Shown here one piece after another: positions 15,783 to 25,034 of a stretch of DNA of 64,000 bases (positions are counted from its first letter, which is position 1; each line of letters opens with the position of its first letter). Position numbers and translations under genes: made by a program. The stretch is taken from contig NZ_MDKC01000034.1 in assembly GCF_001712755.1 (NCBI RefSeq), positions 235,168 to 299,167 on the forward strand, read 5' to 3'. The notes beneath the pieces were generated by a model that saw only the letters and a list, made by a program, of their open reading frames with translations, ran no database searches and was not told where the DNA came from. This stretch comes from Gottfriedia luciferensis (GTDB taxonomy: Bacteria; Bacillota; Bacilli; Bacillales; Bacillaceae_G).

Positions 15783-17268
15783 TTTTAGTTCCCCCTGAGT
15801 TTTTACTACTTTTTTTATTGTTTTTATTTGAGAATCTATTATATATTACGGCAATACAAGCTATTAATAACAAGATCATTTGAGGTATAAAGCTCTCCCA
15901 AGTTGAATAGATCGCAAAGAAATCAATTGTTGGAATAGGAGCTTGTGTCGCTGGAAGTAATCCAGAAAGTTGTAAACCATGAATACCCATGCCGGCAAAT
16001 TTAAAGCATAAATAGAACATTAATATACTTGAGACAAGGAAAAACGGTCTCATTGGAATTTTCAGTCCAACCTTTAAGATTAAGAAGCTTAGGATTGCTA
16101 AAATTGCGAAGCCTAAACCAATTCCTATTAATAATGACGACAGTTTAATTGATGACGCCATTCCAATAAAGAATAATACAGTTTCAGTTCCTTCACGAAA
16201 AACCGCTAAAAACGCAAGAATTGATAACGATAATAAGCTACCAGTATTTAATGCTCGATCACTCTTAGTTTTAATATACTGTTGCCATTGCTTTGTATTA
16301 GATTTGCTATGTAACCAATAACTCATATATAAAAGCATGACAGCAGCAAATACTCCAGTCCAGCCAGCGATTAAGAAGTTGTTACTTCCAAAAGTACCTG
16401 CTGAAAATAAAATATTTACAATGACACCTAGTATGATGCTGACGCCTAATCCAGCACCAACGCCAAACCAGATCCACTTACTTTTCTTTTCTTGTCCAGA
16501 CTTTTTAATAAATCCTAGTAATGCAACTACTACTAGTAATGCTTCTAAACCTTCTCTAAGTAAGATTGTAATAGCATCAATCATTGTATAACTAGTTTTA
16601 GATGCTAACGGTAATAAATAATCACGCATATCAGTAATTGTTTTTGTAGCCGCTTTTACATCTGGTGTTTTAGCAGTAAGCATTGCATAGGACGTAACCA
16701 TATCTCTTTCAGCATCCGTGTAAACTGTTTGAGATTGTGTTAATACAACACCTTCAATATTGATCCAAGATTTTCTAAATTGATCAATCTCCGAAGTTGC
16801 TCCTGATACATTATTATCTTTTAAATCTGCTAAAGCTTTGTTTAATATTTCGATTAAATCTTCAACACTACCTGTACTTTTTGAATCTAATTTTGAACTA
16901 GCGAACTGATGAGAAATAAACTTTTCATTTACCCCTTCTAATTCTTTAAGTGCAGTTACTAGTGCATTTTGATTCACTGTTTTTTGTGCTAGGTTATACT
17001 GAACCATTCCCATAGCTTCCTCGATTTTGCCATATGCTTCAATCGATTTATTTTTTATTCCATCCTCTTTATCAAGCCACTCGTCATTAAATTTTTTATA
17101 TTCCTGCTCAGCAGATTTAAAATCTCCTTTTTGTGCAGATTGAATTGCACTTTCTACAAAAGAATTTGCATGTGTTAAATCCTCTTCAGGGCTTGCAGCA
17201 AAGGTTTTAAACGGTAAAACTAATAATAGTAAAGCTGTTAAAGTTATTTTAATAAGAGCCTGCTTCAT
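15772..17268 (-). CDS. efeU: FTR1/EfeU family high-affinity iron permease
   Basis: A 498-aa protein with a signal peptide (1-24), an extracytoplasmic region of two W/E helical repeats (about residues 45-85 and 150-205), then seven or so membrane segments. Both iron-channel REGxE motifs are present: REGLEALLVVVALLGF and REGTETVLFF. These Glu residues bind ferric/ferrous iron in the FTR1 family. In B. subtilis the system is EfeUOB; here no EfeO or EfeB is adjacent, only a small lipoprotein. The promoter and a perfect Fur box lie immediately upstream. Confidence 0.94.
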   Translation of the reverse strand: MKQALIKITLTALLLLVLPFKTFAASPEEDLTHANSFVESAIQSAQKGDFKSAEQEYKKFNDEWLDKEDGIKNKSIEAYGKIEEAMGMVQYNLAQKTVNQNALVTALKELEGVNEKFISHQFASSKLDSKSTGSVEDLIEILNKALADLKDNNVSGATSEIDQFRKSWINIEGVVLTQSQTVYTDAERDMVTSYAMLTAKTPDVKAATKTITDMRDYLLPLASKTSYTMIDAITILLREGLEALLVVVALLGFIKKSGQEKKSKWIWFGVGAGLGVSIILGVIVNILFSAGTFGSNNFLIAGWTGVFAAVMLLYMSYWLHSKSNTKQWQQYIKTKSDRALNTGSLLSLSILAFLAVFREGTETVLFFIGMASSIKLSSLLIGIGLGFAILAILSFLILKVGLKIPMRPFFLVSSILMFYLCFKFAGMGIHGLQLSGLLPATQAPIPTIDFFAIYSTWESFIPQMILLLIACIAVIYNRFSNKNNKKSSKNSGGTKNVI

Positions 17269-17293
17269 CGTTGAATTTCCCCTTAAATATAAA

Positions 17294-17308
17294 TGATAAT
17301 CATTATCA
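17294..17308. promoter_or_regulatory. Fur box upstream of iron permease
   Basis: TGATAATCATTATCA is a perfect 7-1-7 inverted repeat matching the Fur consensus, between the promoter and the efeU start. Confidence 0.93.
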
Positions 17309-17315
17309 CCTCTTG

Positions 17316-17344
17316 ATAATAAGGGTATTTCAAGTAATAGTCAA
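17316..17344 (-). promoter_or_regulatory. promoter of efeU-lipoprotein operon
   Basis: On the minus strand, TTGACT (17344-17339), 17 bp, TATTAT (17321-17316). The Fur box starts 7 bp past the -10, across the expected start site. Confidence 0.8.
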
Positions 17345-17394
17345 TTATATTTTTATTAATTATTTCTAATGTGTATATCAACATTCGACTAAAT

Positions 17395-17423
17395 AAAAAA
17401 AACTGAGGAAAAGTTCCCCAGTT
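17395..17423 (-). terminator. terminator of siderophore operon
   Basis: On the minus strand AACTGGGGAA pairs with TTCCTCAGTT (one mismatch-tolerant G-U position) and runs into eight T. It lies right after the PLP decarboxylase gene. Confidence 0.85.
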
Positions 17424-17441
17424 CAGTCGATAATCAATTTT

Positions 17442-18692
17442 TTAAGTTTTCGCCTCAAAAGACATTCCTTCATTTACAAAGCCATACTGTTTAATTAAAG
17501 AATCACGGTCTAAATAAATTCGTTCTGGATGTGGATGACTTAGAAAATTATGATGTGAGATCGCCCAGCCATACGCTCCCGCATAGCTAAATAACAAAAT
17601 GTCTCCTACCCGTAATTTAGAAATGATGACTTCTCTAGCTAATACGTCATTTGGTGTACAAAGTTCTCCTGCTACTGTAATCTTTTCATCGATAACTTCA
17701 GGTCTTTCAAAAGAATATGGCCACTTTTCTACTGGGATGACGGTAAATGGATGGCTTTGCTTCCAAGCTGCAGGAAGTCTTAAATGATGACTTCCACCTC
17801 GTAGAATACAAAAATACTCACCGTGATTTTGTTTAATGTCTAGAACTTCCGCTGCGTAATAGCCACAGGAAGAAGTAATATACCGACCGCACTCAAATAA
17901 AGTATTCCAACTTTTGTCATTATGTTTTTCAAGTACTTTTTCCAATTGTTCCGTAAAATCTTCCCAATCAAATTGCTTATCTAACTGTAAGTAATTAATA
18001 CCAATTCCTCCACCAACATTTACATATTTAATGTCTAACTCCCACTTGCTACTCCAGTTTTTTGTCAATTCATAGCAATGATCTACAAAAGAAGCATGCG
18101 ATTTTGAATCAGTATTATTCGACATGGCATGGAAATGGAACCCTTGTAATTCTAAGTTGGGTAATCCTTCTATTAAGGAAATTGCCATATCTATTTCTGT
18201 CTCATCAATACCAAATTGTGTTGGCACTCCAGCCATTTTTAATTTAGCTGACGGTACAGAGTGACGTAAATTAACTCGTAATAATATTGAAACGGAGACT
18301 TTTTTTTGCATTGCTATATAATTAACGAGTTTTATTTCATGTAAGCTTTCAACATGAAGCAAGGTTACTCCATACTCTATTGCCATTTCAATTTCATGAT
18401 GTGTTTTTCCAGGGCCGCCAAATAGAATTGGTATAGTACGATCAATATTTCTTACCTTTTCAATTTCTCCTAACGAGGCTACTTCAAAACCATTCACAAT
18501 TGGTGCCAATGCTTTAAGAATCATTACATCTGAATTTGCTTTTATTGCATAAAATAATCGACAGCTTGAAGGAAGAGTTGTCATTAATGAATTTACATGA
18601 TTTCGTAATTTTGTTAGGTCATATAGATATGCACAAAATGGACGATCTTGCTCCTGACTTTGTGTTTGCACAATTTTTGCGATCATTTTCAT
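17442..18692 (-). CDS. type III PLP-dependent decarboxylase of siderophore pathway
   Basis: A 416-aa alanine-racemase-fold/DapDC-like enzyme. It has the PLP-lysine motif YAIKANSD, a phosphate-binding GGGIGINY, and ELCTPNDVLARE, the Cys/Asp pair of meso-DAP and ornithine decarboxylase relatives. Similar enzymes serve NIS siderophore pathways (SbnH in staphyloferrin B, PvsE in vibrioferrin). It is last in a four-gene operon. ATG at 18692 is only 3 nt after AGGAG, so the second ATG at 18686 may be used. The amino acid substrate is not predictable from sequence. Confidence 0.85.
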   Translation of the reverse strand: MKMIAKIVQTQSQEQDRPFCAYLYDLTKLRNHVNSLMTTLPSSCRLFYAIKANSDVMILKALAPIVNGFEVASLGEIEKVRNIDRTIPILFGGPGKTHHEIEMAIEYGVTLLHVESLHEIKLVNYIAMQKKVSVSILLRVNLRHSVPSAKLKMAGVPTQFGIDETEIDMAISLIEGLPNLELQGFHFHAMSNNTDSKSHASFVDHCYELTKNWSSKWELDIKYVNVGGGIGINYLQLDKQFDWEDFTEQLEKVLEKHNDKSWNTLFECGRYITSSCGYYAAEVLDIKQNHGEYFCILRGGSHHLRLPAAWKQSHPFTVIPVEKWPYSFERPEVIDEKITVAGELCTPNDVLAREVIISKLRVGDILLFSYAGAYGWAISHHNFLSHPHPERIYLDRDSLIKQYGFVNEGMSFEAKT

Positions 18693-18713
18693 ACACTCCT
18701 AAGAATAATAAAG

Positions 18714-19937
18714 TTATACTTTTAAGATTTCTCTTCTTTTCAACACAATCATTAAAGTGGTTAAGATGCAGCCAAGCCCCATTACACTTCCCGCCCAAAG
18801 AATTCCCAAACTTGATGCTATTGCTCCAATTAATAGTGCACCTAGTGGAATAAATCCTCGATCCATTAAAGCTATACTCATAATTCTTCCCCGGAGATGA
18901 TTTGGAACTTGCTTTTGTAGAGTAATTCGACTTAACGTTCTATATGTTTGACTCGTTAAACCAACTAGGAACATTGCCAAACCTGCAACTAGATAATTAT
19001 TTGTGCCAATAAATAATAGCAGTGATAGACCGAATCCAATAATTGAATAAATTAGCCATTTACCCGTTTCAATAATCTCTTTTCCAACGGATAACCAGCT
19101 TGTCCCAATTATTGCACCAATGGAAGAAATCGATAATAAAACACCAAATCCTTCAGGACCGAGATGCAATAACTCTTTAGCAAACAGTGGCGTCATTGTC
19201 GTATATGGGAAACCAAATACCATTGGAACAATTGCTAATATAAGCAAGGACTGAACTGATGGCTTCTTCTTTACGAAATCGACAGCTTCTTTTATTGTTA
19301 TTTTTGCATCTTTATCTTTATATTTAATCGATTGGTAGTCTGCCCGAATAATAGCTAAAGAGATTAAGACAGCAAATGTACCCCATGCATTTATATAAAA
19401 TAAATTTGCTATATTTGTAATTCCTAACAAGATACCAGCAATTGCAGGCCCAATAATTCGCGATAGATTAATAATCATTGTATTAACCGCAAGAGCGCTC
19501 GCCATTGAACTTTCTGGTACAAGGTTTGGTATTAGCGCATTTCGAATTGGTGGATCCATAGCTGCAAGCATCGACCGTATCGTCACAATTAGTGCAAACA
19601 GCCAAAATGCTGGACCTTTTGCAACAAGAAATCCTATCACAAATGTTAACAGCATCATTCCTACTTGAAGCCATATTAACAATTTACGACGATCTAACCT
19701 ATCAGCCATGATTCCCGCTGGAACACTTAATAAAAATGTTGGAACTAATCTACAAGCGTTCATAATGCCTAAATGAATTGGAGAATTTGTAAATTGCAAG
19801 ACAGCCCAATTTAATGCAACTAAATCCATCCAATCTCCAACTCTTGAAATTAAGCTTCCCGCCATAAAAGTATTGAAGGATTTTGATTGAAAAGCAAAAC
19901 GCGAATTCTTTTTATTCTGTACTTCAATTTGTGCCAT
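18714..19937 (-). CDS. MFS transporter, probable siderophore exporter
   Basis: A 407-aa 12-TM major facilitator of the EntS/SfaA-like branch, opening FMAGSLISRVGDWMDLVALNW and with the loop motif GIMADRLDRRK between TM2 and TM3. It lies between two NIS synthetase genes and a PLP decarboxylase, all co-directional with gaps of 17-21 nt, behind Fur boxes. Export of the siderophore is the best guess from context. Confidence 0.88.
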   Translation of the reverse strand: MAQIEVQNKKNSRFAFQSKSFNTFMAGSLISRVGDWMDLVALNWAVLQFTNSPIHLGIMNACRLVPTFLLSVPAGIMADRLDRRKLLIWLQVGMMLLTFVIGFLVAKGPAFWLFALIVTIRSMLAAMDPPIRNALIPNLVPESSMASALAVNTMIINLSRIIGPAIAGILLGITNIANLFYINAWGTFAVLISLAIIRADYQSIKYKDKDAKITIKEAVDFVKKKPSVQSLLILAIVPMVFGFPYTTMTPLFAKELLHLGPEGFGVLLSISSIGAIIGTSWLSVGKEIIETGKWLIYSIIGFGLSLLLFIGTNNYLVAGLAMFLVGLTSQTYRTLSRITLQKQVPNHLRGRIMSIALMDRGFIPLGALLIGAIASSLGILWAGSVMGLGCILTTLMIVLKRREILKV

Positions 19938-19954
19938 TTTAAATTCGTTCCCTT

Positions 19955-22048
19955 TTACTTAAATTCATGAAGAGGATTTGGTACTATTGCGTAAGAATAT
20001 CCTTTCTTTGTAGGATCTAGTCGCATTTTTGTAAGTGCCTTGTGCTCAACCTTCATTTGATAAAGAGCTTCGCGGTCACATGCCACATTTTCTGTCAACG
20101 TCGGGTCTGCCTTTAATTTGTCAAAAACTCGATTACAGATTTGATGAATTTCTTGCCAAAGGTCACTCTCATTAAGACCGAACTCCTTACAAACTTGTAA
20201 AATTAACTCTCCTAAATGGTTTTGAAATACTGTATAAAACAATTTATTGTGCACTTCTTTCAAATCATCTGTCGCCGTTATCGAACCGGGATAAAGCTCT
20301 ACATGTAAATTGTTTTTCTTAAGCCTTTCTTTATAAATTCGTAGACCACCCCAATCACGGAATAGCATTCGGACAGGTTGACCGTTCTTAAATACCATCA
20401 CACTATTTTGCAAATGTCCCTCTAAACCGATGCCATATTTAACTAATAGTGTCAAAAATCCAGGTAACGCAATATTTGCATATTCTGAAACAAATTGATA
20501 AGCAGCCTGTCTAATTGAGGATTCATTTGTAGCTTTAGCATATTGGTCAATTAATTCCGAGACGATGGTCTTTTCTGAAATTGGTGATTCTGAAAATAGT
20601 GAACTTCCGACAATTGCAACTTCATCATTGTAAGTAAATGACTCAATATTTTCGCGTAATACTGCAGATAAATTACTATTTTTTTGCTTATCATTTTCTT
20701 TTTTGAAATTGTAACCAGCAACCTCATAAACTGGTACAAACTGTTTTCTTAACACTTGTTCATTTTCCATAATGGACTTTATTAATCTAGTAAAAATTGT
20801 AGAATTATTTGTTGTATTTGCAGAAATCGTACGAACAGTTGAGGTCATTTGACTATTAACCGCAACTTTAATTGCATAGTTCATGCACTCCTGGCTCCCA
20901 AGTGGTACAACAGTTCGGAAAGAAGATGTTGATCCACAAGGAACGTGAAATGATCGGATTGGAACAATAGTCTGTTCATTCAATTCTTGCTTATAAACTA
21001 CAGGAATAGCGTTTTCTAATTGCCATGGATGCACTGGAACGATGACATATTCTTCTATACGATGGCCTTGTAGCTGAAATTGTTGCTCAACTACTTTTCT
21101 TAATTCAGGGTAAACCTTAAATAGTAGTTTATTTGCATCCTCTTCAAATTCATCTTTCACACACCATTCAACACGATCTTTTAAAATGCCGACAAATTGA
21201 ATTGTAGCCACTCCACCAAACTCAGGTGCATATTGAAAAACATCTTCAGCTTTCATATCGACTTTCGTCTTTGTACCTGGATGAAGATTATGCCCTTCAA
21301 CCGAAAGCTGTTCAAAAAATAAGCTACTGTCAAATGCTGAATCTAATTTTTTCTGTAACAGTACCCAGTCTAAAACATTCGTAATCTTAAATTCTGAAGC
21401 TCTCTTTTGAAGCTCTTTTTTCTTTTGATCCCAATACGCATAGGATAATGCAAGATTTGCACTCCCATTAATTAGTTCCTTAGCAAGCTGCTCCCAAGCA
21501 AACTTTTCACCTTCGTATTGGAACTCTTTTTTGTGACGAACAATTTCCAACAGTTCAACCGAGTGATTTATTGGTCTTACTTCCTTCTCAGTAACAAATA
21601 ATATTTCACCGTCGACCTCAATTCGATTAAACGCATAAGTACGACTTACCGGAATAACCAAACATTCATGCTCATTAAGAGAATATAGTTTATAAGCTTT
21701 GCCTGATTGTAGGTTATAAGATTGTACCTGTTGAATAACCATTCTCCAAAAGCTTGTGATAGCTGGTACATTTAATGCATAGATCGAATCAATAACATAT
21801 AAATCATGTGAGTTTGTAGAAAAATTAAGTATGTTTTCTCTTAACATTGAACCGACGAGTCGGTTTAAAATACCACGTCTTCCTTTTTCCAGGTTTACCA
21901 TATAATTTGGAATTAGATTTGGCGTATGACCTACTAAAAAAGTAAGATTCTCTGCTTCATCTGCCAAAAGTTCTCCGTTACGTAGTTTTTCAAATGATTC
22001 ATATAAAAAACCTTTTTCTAATAATACTTTGGTTAGACTTGTACTCAT
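19955..22048 (-). CDS. IucA/IucC family NIS siderophore synthetase (second)
   Basis: A 697-aa NRPS-independent siderophore synthetase. It shows GRRGILNRLVGSMLRE near the N-terminus, VEGHNLHPGTKTK, the ATP-site VPVHPWQ, SSFRTV, and LEGHLQNSVMVF with RDWGGLRI. The C-terminal FhuF-like region ends YAIVPNPLHEF. It adenylates a carboxylate (often citrate or a citryl intermediate) and condenses it with an amine or alcohol. Its ATG overlaps the stop of the first synthetase (ATGA), so the two are made together. Exact type is not decided here. Confidence 0.92.
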   Translation of the reverse strand: MSTSLTKVLLEKGFLYESFEKLRNGELLADEAENLTFLVGHTPNLIPNYMVNLEKGRRGILNRLVGSMLRENILNFSTNSHDLYVIDSIYALNVPAITSFWRMVIQQVQSYNLQSGKAYKLYSLNEHECLVIPVSRTYAFNRIEVDGEILFVTEKEVRPINHSVELLEIVRHKKEFQYEGEKFAWEQLAKELINGSANLALSYAYWDQKKKELQKRASEFKITNVLDWVLLQKKLDSAFDSSLFFEQLSVEGHNLHPGTKTKVDMKAEDVFQYAPEFGGVATIQFVGILKDRVEWCVKDEFEEDANKLLFKVYPELRKVVEQQFQLQGHRIEEYVIVPVHPWQLENAIPVVYKQELNEQTIVPIRSFHVPCGSTSSFRTVVPLGSQECMNYAIKVAVNSQMTSTVRTISANTTNNSTIFTRLIKSIMENEQVLRKQFVPVYEVAGYNFKKENDKQKNSNLSAVLRENIESFTYNDEVAIVGSSLFSESPISEKTIVSELIDQYAKATNESSIRQAAYQFVSEYANIALPGFLTLLVKYGIGLEGHLQNSVMVFKNGQPVRMLFRDWGGLRIYKERLKKNNLHVELYPGSITATDDLKEVHNKLFYTVFQNHLGELILQVCKEFGLNESDLWQEIHQICNRVFDKLKADPTLTENVACDREALYQMKVEHKALTKMRLDPTKKGYSYAIVPNPLHEFK

Positions 22049-24042
22049 TCTCCGACTTCTCCTTTCCAGTACTTCATTGGATTTGGAACTTTCATAAATG
22101 AATAAGCAGTACTATCTCCTTGTAGTCGCATCGTTGCTAAAGCCTTTAGGTTAATCAATGGTTGAAAAAATGCTTTTTCATCCGAAGCTGCTTGTACATT
22201 AATCGAGGGGTCCTTTTTTAATTCCTTGAATATCTCTTTACTAACGTTAACAATTTCTTCCCATAGCTCTACTTCATCGAATTCTAATGTACGAACTATA
22301 CAAGTTATTAACTCAGCAAAATGATTCTGCATAACTGAATACGATATGATATTATGTAACTGGCTTTCCTCATCAGTAACAATTGATGAACCAGGATAAA
22401 ATTCTGCTTCAAATCCTTGTTTCCACATTCTTGACGGAAGTATTCGAATTCCACCAAAATCTCTCACTAATATGCGTACTAGCTCACCTTCTCTAAAGAC
22501 CGTAACACTATTTTGCATATGACCTTCCAAGCTAATTCCATAACGTACCATCATTGTTAAAAAGCCAGGTAACGACGTTCTTGCATATTTACGAATAAAT
22601 AGTTTAGCAGCCTCGTTCAGATCATCTAAATGATTTACAATAGCTAATTTTTCAATTAACTCGATCACAATTGGCTTTTTACTTATTGGAGATTTTGAAA
22701 TTAATGATGCTGCAGCCATTGGAATTTCATCCTCAAATAGAACATAGTTTTCGGGATTTTCTCTTAAAATAGATGCTAAATTTGCTTGAAGTTTCCATTG
22801 CTCTTCCTCAGAAATATTTATACTTTCGGGCTTAAAATGAATTCCCGCTCGTTCTTCTAGCACAATAAATCTCCCATCAAATCCATATTCCTTTTCTTGG
22901 ATTGCTTTAAATATTTTTGAAAGTATCGGACCATTTACGACAGAATTAGGTGATACAGTACGAATAGCACTTGTTGTTTGCACGTTAACTGCCGTTTTTA
23001 TATGATGTTTTTTCTCTCCTAAATTTTGAATTGGAGCTAAAGATCGAAATGACACTAATGATTGAGTTGGAATAACAAAATCACTGATTGGAATTATTTT
23101 TCCTTGCATAATCTCTTTTTCATAAAATGCATTTAATGTATTTTCAAATTGCCATGGATGTACCGGTATCAATTCAAAATCACTAAGCTGTAAGCCTTTA
23201 TTATGTAAAACCGCTTCAACAACAGGTTGTAAATTTTCATACTCTTTAAATAACCAATTTGTAATAGTAGTTTCATCAATGGATGTCGTTCGACAAAAGT
23301 CTTTTGATACTGCAATAACGACTACTTCTGGTTTGCCACCCCATTCCGGTGAGTATTGAATTACCTCTTCGACACTAAGGCCAAACTTTGTTTTTGCTCC
23401 AGGATGTAAAGGATGCCCTTCAACTACACATTGTTCAAAAAATGCAAGTGGACTAAATTTTTTGTCCTGTTTCTTTTGATGTAGAGCCCATTCTATTGAA
23501 GAATCTATCGAAAATTGTTTTGCCTTTTCCGCTAATTCTTGATGATTGATTGTAGCACCCGTTAGAGCCAACGTTAGATTAGCTACACCATTTTGAATTT
23601 CGTGCTTAAATCGTTCATACTGCTCTGTAGTTGCTTTCTCCAACATACCTTCATTCTTTAATAACTCAATCAGTTCAACAGGATGCATTAGTTCGTTAGA
23701 TAATGAATTGTCAATTACACTTACATCACCAGTTAGATCGAATCTTCCAAGTGAGTGTAATTTGCCAACAGAAACTTGCAGAAGTCTTCCATTAGGTAGA
23801 TTTACGTTAATTTTTGACACTTCACCATTTATCCAATTAATTCTTTCTTCTGGTATCAACTTTTCTCTTATAAACGCTTGTAAAAGACGTTGAAAAATTC
23901 CTCTTCTTCCGGCTTTCACATTAGAAAGATAACCTACCAATAATTCAGGTTTTTCACTTTTAAGATAGTTCAAAGTTTTTAACTCTTCCTGATCTAAATG
24001 ATCATAATTTGTTAGTTCATCTTTGTTCTGAATATTAATCAT
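22045..24042 (-). CDS. IucA/IucC family NIS siderophore synthetase (first)
   Basis: A 665-aa paralogue of the next gene, with GRRGIFQRLLQAFIRE, VEGHPLHPGAKTKFG, IPVHPWQ, TSAIRTVSPNSVVNGP, LEGHMQNSVTVF and RDFGGIRI in the same order. The start is ATG 24042 with AGAGGAT upstream; the in-frame ATG at 24069 has no RBS. It is first in the siderophore operon, behind a TTGACA/TAATAT promoter with a Fur box in its spacer and another past the start site. Two different synthetases imply a two-step condensation onto a dicarboxylate or tricarboxylate core. Confidence 0.92.
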   Translation of the reverse strand: MINIQNKDELTNYDHLDQEELKTLNYLKSEKPELLVGYLSNVKAGRRGIFQRLLQAFIREKLIPEERINWINGEVSKINVNLPNGRLLQVSVGKLHSLGRFDLTGDVSVIDNSLSNELMHPVELIELLKNEGMLEKATTEQYERFKHEIQNGVANLTLALTGATINHQELAEKAKQFSIDSSIEWALHQKKQDKKFSPLAFFEQCVVEGHPLHPGAKTKFGLSVEEVIQYSPEWGGKPEVVVIAVSKDFCRTTSIDETTITNWLFKEYENLQPVVEAVLHNKGLQLSDFELIPVHPWQFENTLNAFYEKEIMQGKIIPISDFVIPTQSLVSFRSLAPIQNLGEKKHHIKTAVNVQTTSAIRTVSPNSVVNGPILSKIFKAIQEKEYGFDGRFIVLEERAGIHFKPESINISEEEQWKLQANLASILRENPENYVLFEDEIPMAAASLISKSPISKKPIVIELIEKLAIVNHLDDLNEAAKLFIRKYARTSLPGFLTMMVRYGISLEGHMQNSVTVFREGELVRILVRDFGGIRILPSRMWKQGFEAEFYPGSSIVTDEESQLHNIISYSVMQNHFAELITCIVRTLEFDEVELWEEIVNVSKEIFKELKKDPSINVQAASDEKAFFQPLINLKALATMRLQGDSTAYSFMKVPNPMKYWKGEVGE

Positions 24043-24090
24043 TTCTACACATCCTCTAATGATTTTCATTTAAATTCAAGAAAATGATAA

Positions 24091-24105
24091 TGATAATTAT
24101 TATCA
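24091..24105. promoter_or_regulatory. Fur box 1, siderophore operon
   Basis: TGATAATTATTATCA is a perfect 7-1-7 Fur site downstream of the promoter -10. It starts 40 bp from Fur box 2. Confidence 0.93.
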
Positions 24106-24122
24106 ATATAAAACACATTATC

Positions 24123-24152
24123 ATATTAAGTGATAATGATTATCAGTGTCAA
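24123..24152 (-). promoter_or_regulatory. promoter of NIS siderophore operon
   Basis: On the minus strand, a consensus TTGACA (24152-24147), 18-bp spacer, TAATAT (24128-24123). Fur box 2 fills the spacer. Confidence 0.85.
24131..24145. promoter_or_regulatory. Fur box 2, in siderophore promoter spacer
   Basis: TGATAATGATTATCA is a perfect 7-1-7 Fur site between -35 and -10. Confidence 0.93.
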
Positions 24153-24191
24153 TAATTTTTATTCCAATATTTTCTAATTTATAAAAAATAA

Positions 24192-24222
24192 AAAAGCAAA
24201 AAGTATATAACTTTTCGCTTTT
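24192..24222 (-). terminator. terminator after HAD nucleotidase
   Basis: On the minus strand AAAAGCGAAAAGT pairs with ACTTTTTGCTTTT (one G-U), loop TATAT, then a long T tract. Confidence 0.85.
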
Positions 24223-24286
24223 AGTGTGTAGAAAACGTTCAAAAATCAACTATACAATTGAGTGAAAACTTTGTTTTTAAGAGGTA

Positions 24287-25006
24287 TTAGTTAGAAGATG
24301 TAACTAATACCTTCTCTTCAATATTTAATATGTTATAAAGTTCATCTAGTTTTTGGATTTCATAAGTTGGAACTACATCTGAGTCATTTGAATGCATTTT
24401 TGGATTGACCCAGCAAGTATCGATTCCTGACCCTGCCCCACCAATTATATCCGCGCTAAATGAGTCGCCAATAATCAATGTCTTTTCTAATTCAATATTT
24501 GGAATTCGATCAAATACATATTGAAAGTATTCTTTCATTGGTTTTTGATAACCAGTATCCTCAGAAACGAAAATGTCTTTAAAGAAAGGATAAATACCCG
24601 CCGCATTCAAACGTTTATATTGTGTCTTTGAAACTCCGTTCGTGACAATATATAACTCGAATTCATGCTGAAGACTTGTCAGTAATTCATACGCACCTTC
24701 AACTAATTGATTTCCCTCTCCTAAATAACTTTGGTAAGACTGTTCCAGCAGAAAACCGTCAACTTCAATACCAAACTCTTTAAATAAGGTTGAAAAACGT
24801 GTGTTCACCACATCATCTCGACTTATTTTACCTTCTTCAAATGACTTCCATAGTCCATGGTTTATTTCTTTGTACCTTGACTTAACTTCATCCGTTAATG
24901 GTAATTTTTGATCTTTAAATAGAGACTGCAATGCTACTTTTTCTGCTGCACCAAAATCTAATAATGTATCGTCTACATCTAATAATAATGTTTTGTATGT
25001 TTTCAT
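24287..25006 (-). CDS. HAD family YjjG/YfnB-type nucleotidase
   Basis: A 239-aa haloacid dehalogenase-like phosphatase. Motif I is LLLDVDDTLLDF (nucleophile Asp10), motif II is IVTNGVSKTQ, and motif IV is LIIGDSFSADIIGG. The closest known group is the YjjG/YfnB family, which dephosphorylates non-canonical pyrimidine nucleotides. RBS GGGGAAA precedes ATG 25006. It is last in a run with two short DMT transporters and a Crp-like regulator (28-nt gap upstream). Its link to them is unclear. Confidence 0.88.
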   Translation of the reverse strand: MKTYKTLLLDVDDTLLDFGAAEKVALQSLFKDQKLPLTDEVKSRYKEINHGLWKSFEEGKISRDDVVNTRFSTLFKEFGIEVDGFLLEQSYQSYLGEGNQLVEGAYELLTSLQHEFELYIVTNGVSKTQYKRLNAAGIYPFFKDIFVSEDTGYQKPMKEYFQYVFDRIPNIELEKTLIIGDSFSADIIGGAGSGIDTCWVNPKMHSNDSDVVPTYEIQKLDELYNILNIEEKVLVTSSN

Positions 25007-25034
25007 AACATTTCCCCATCTCTATTTATTTAAT

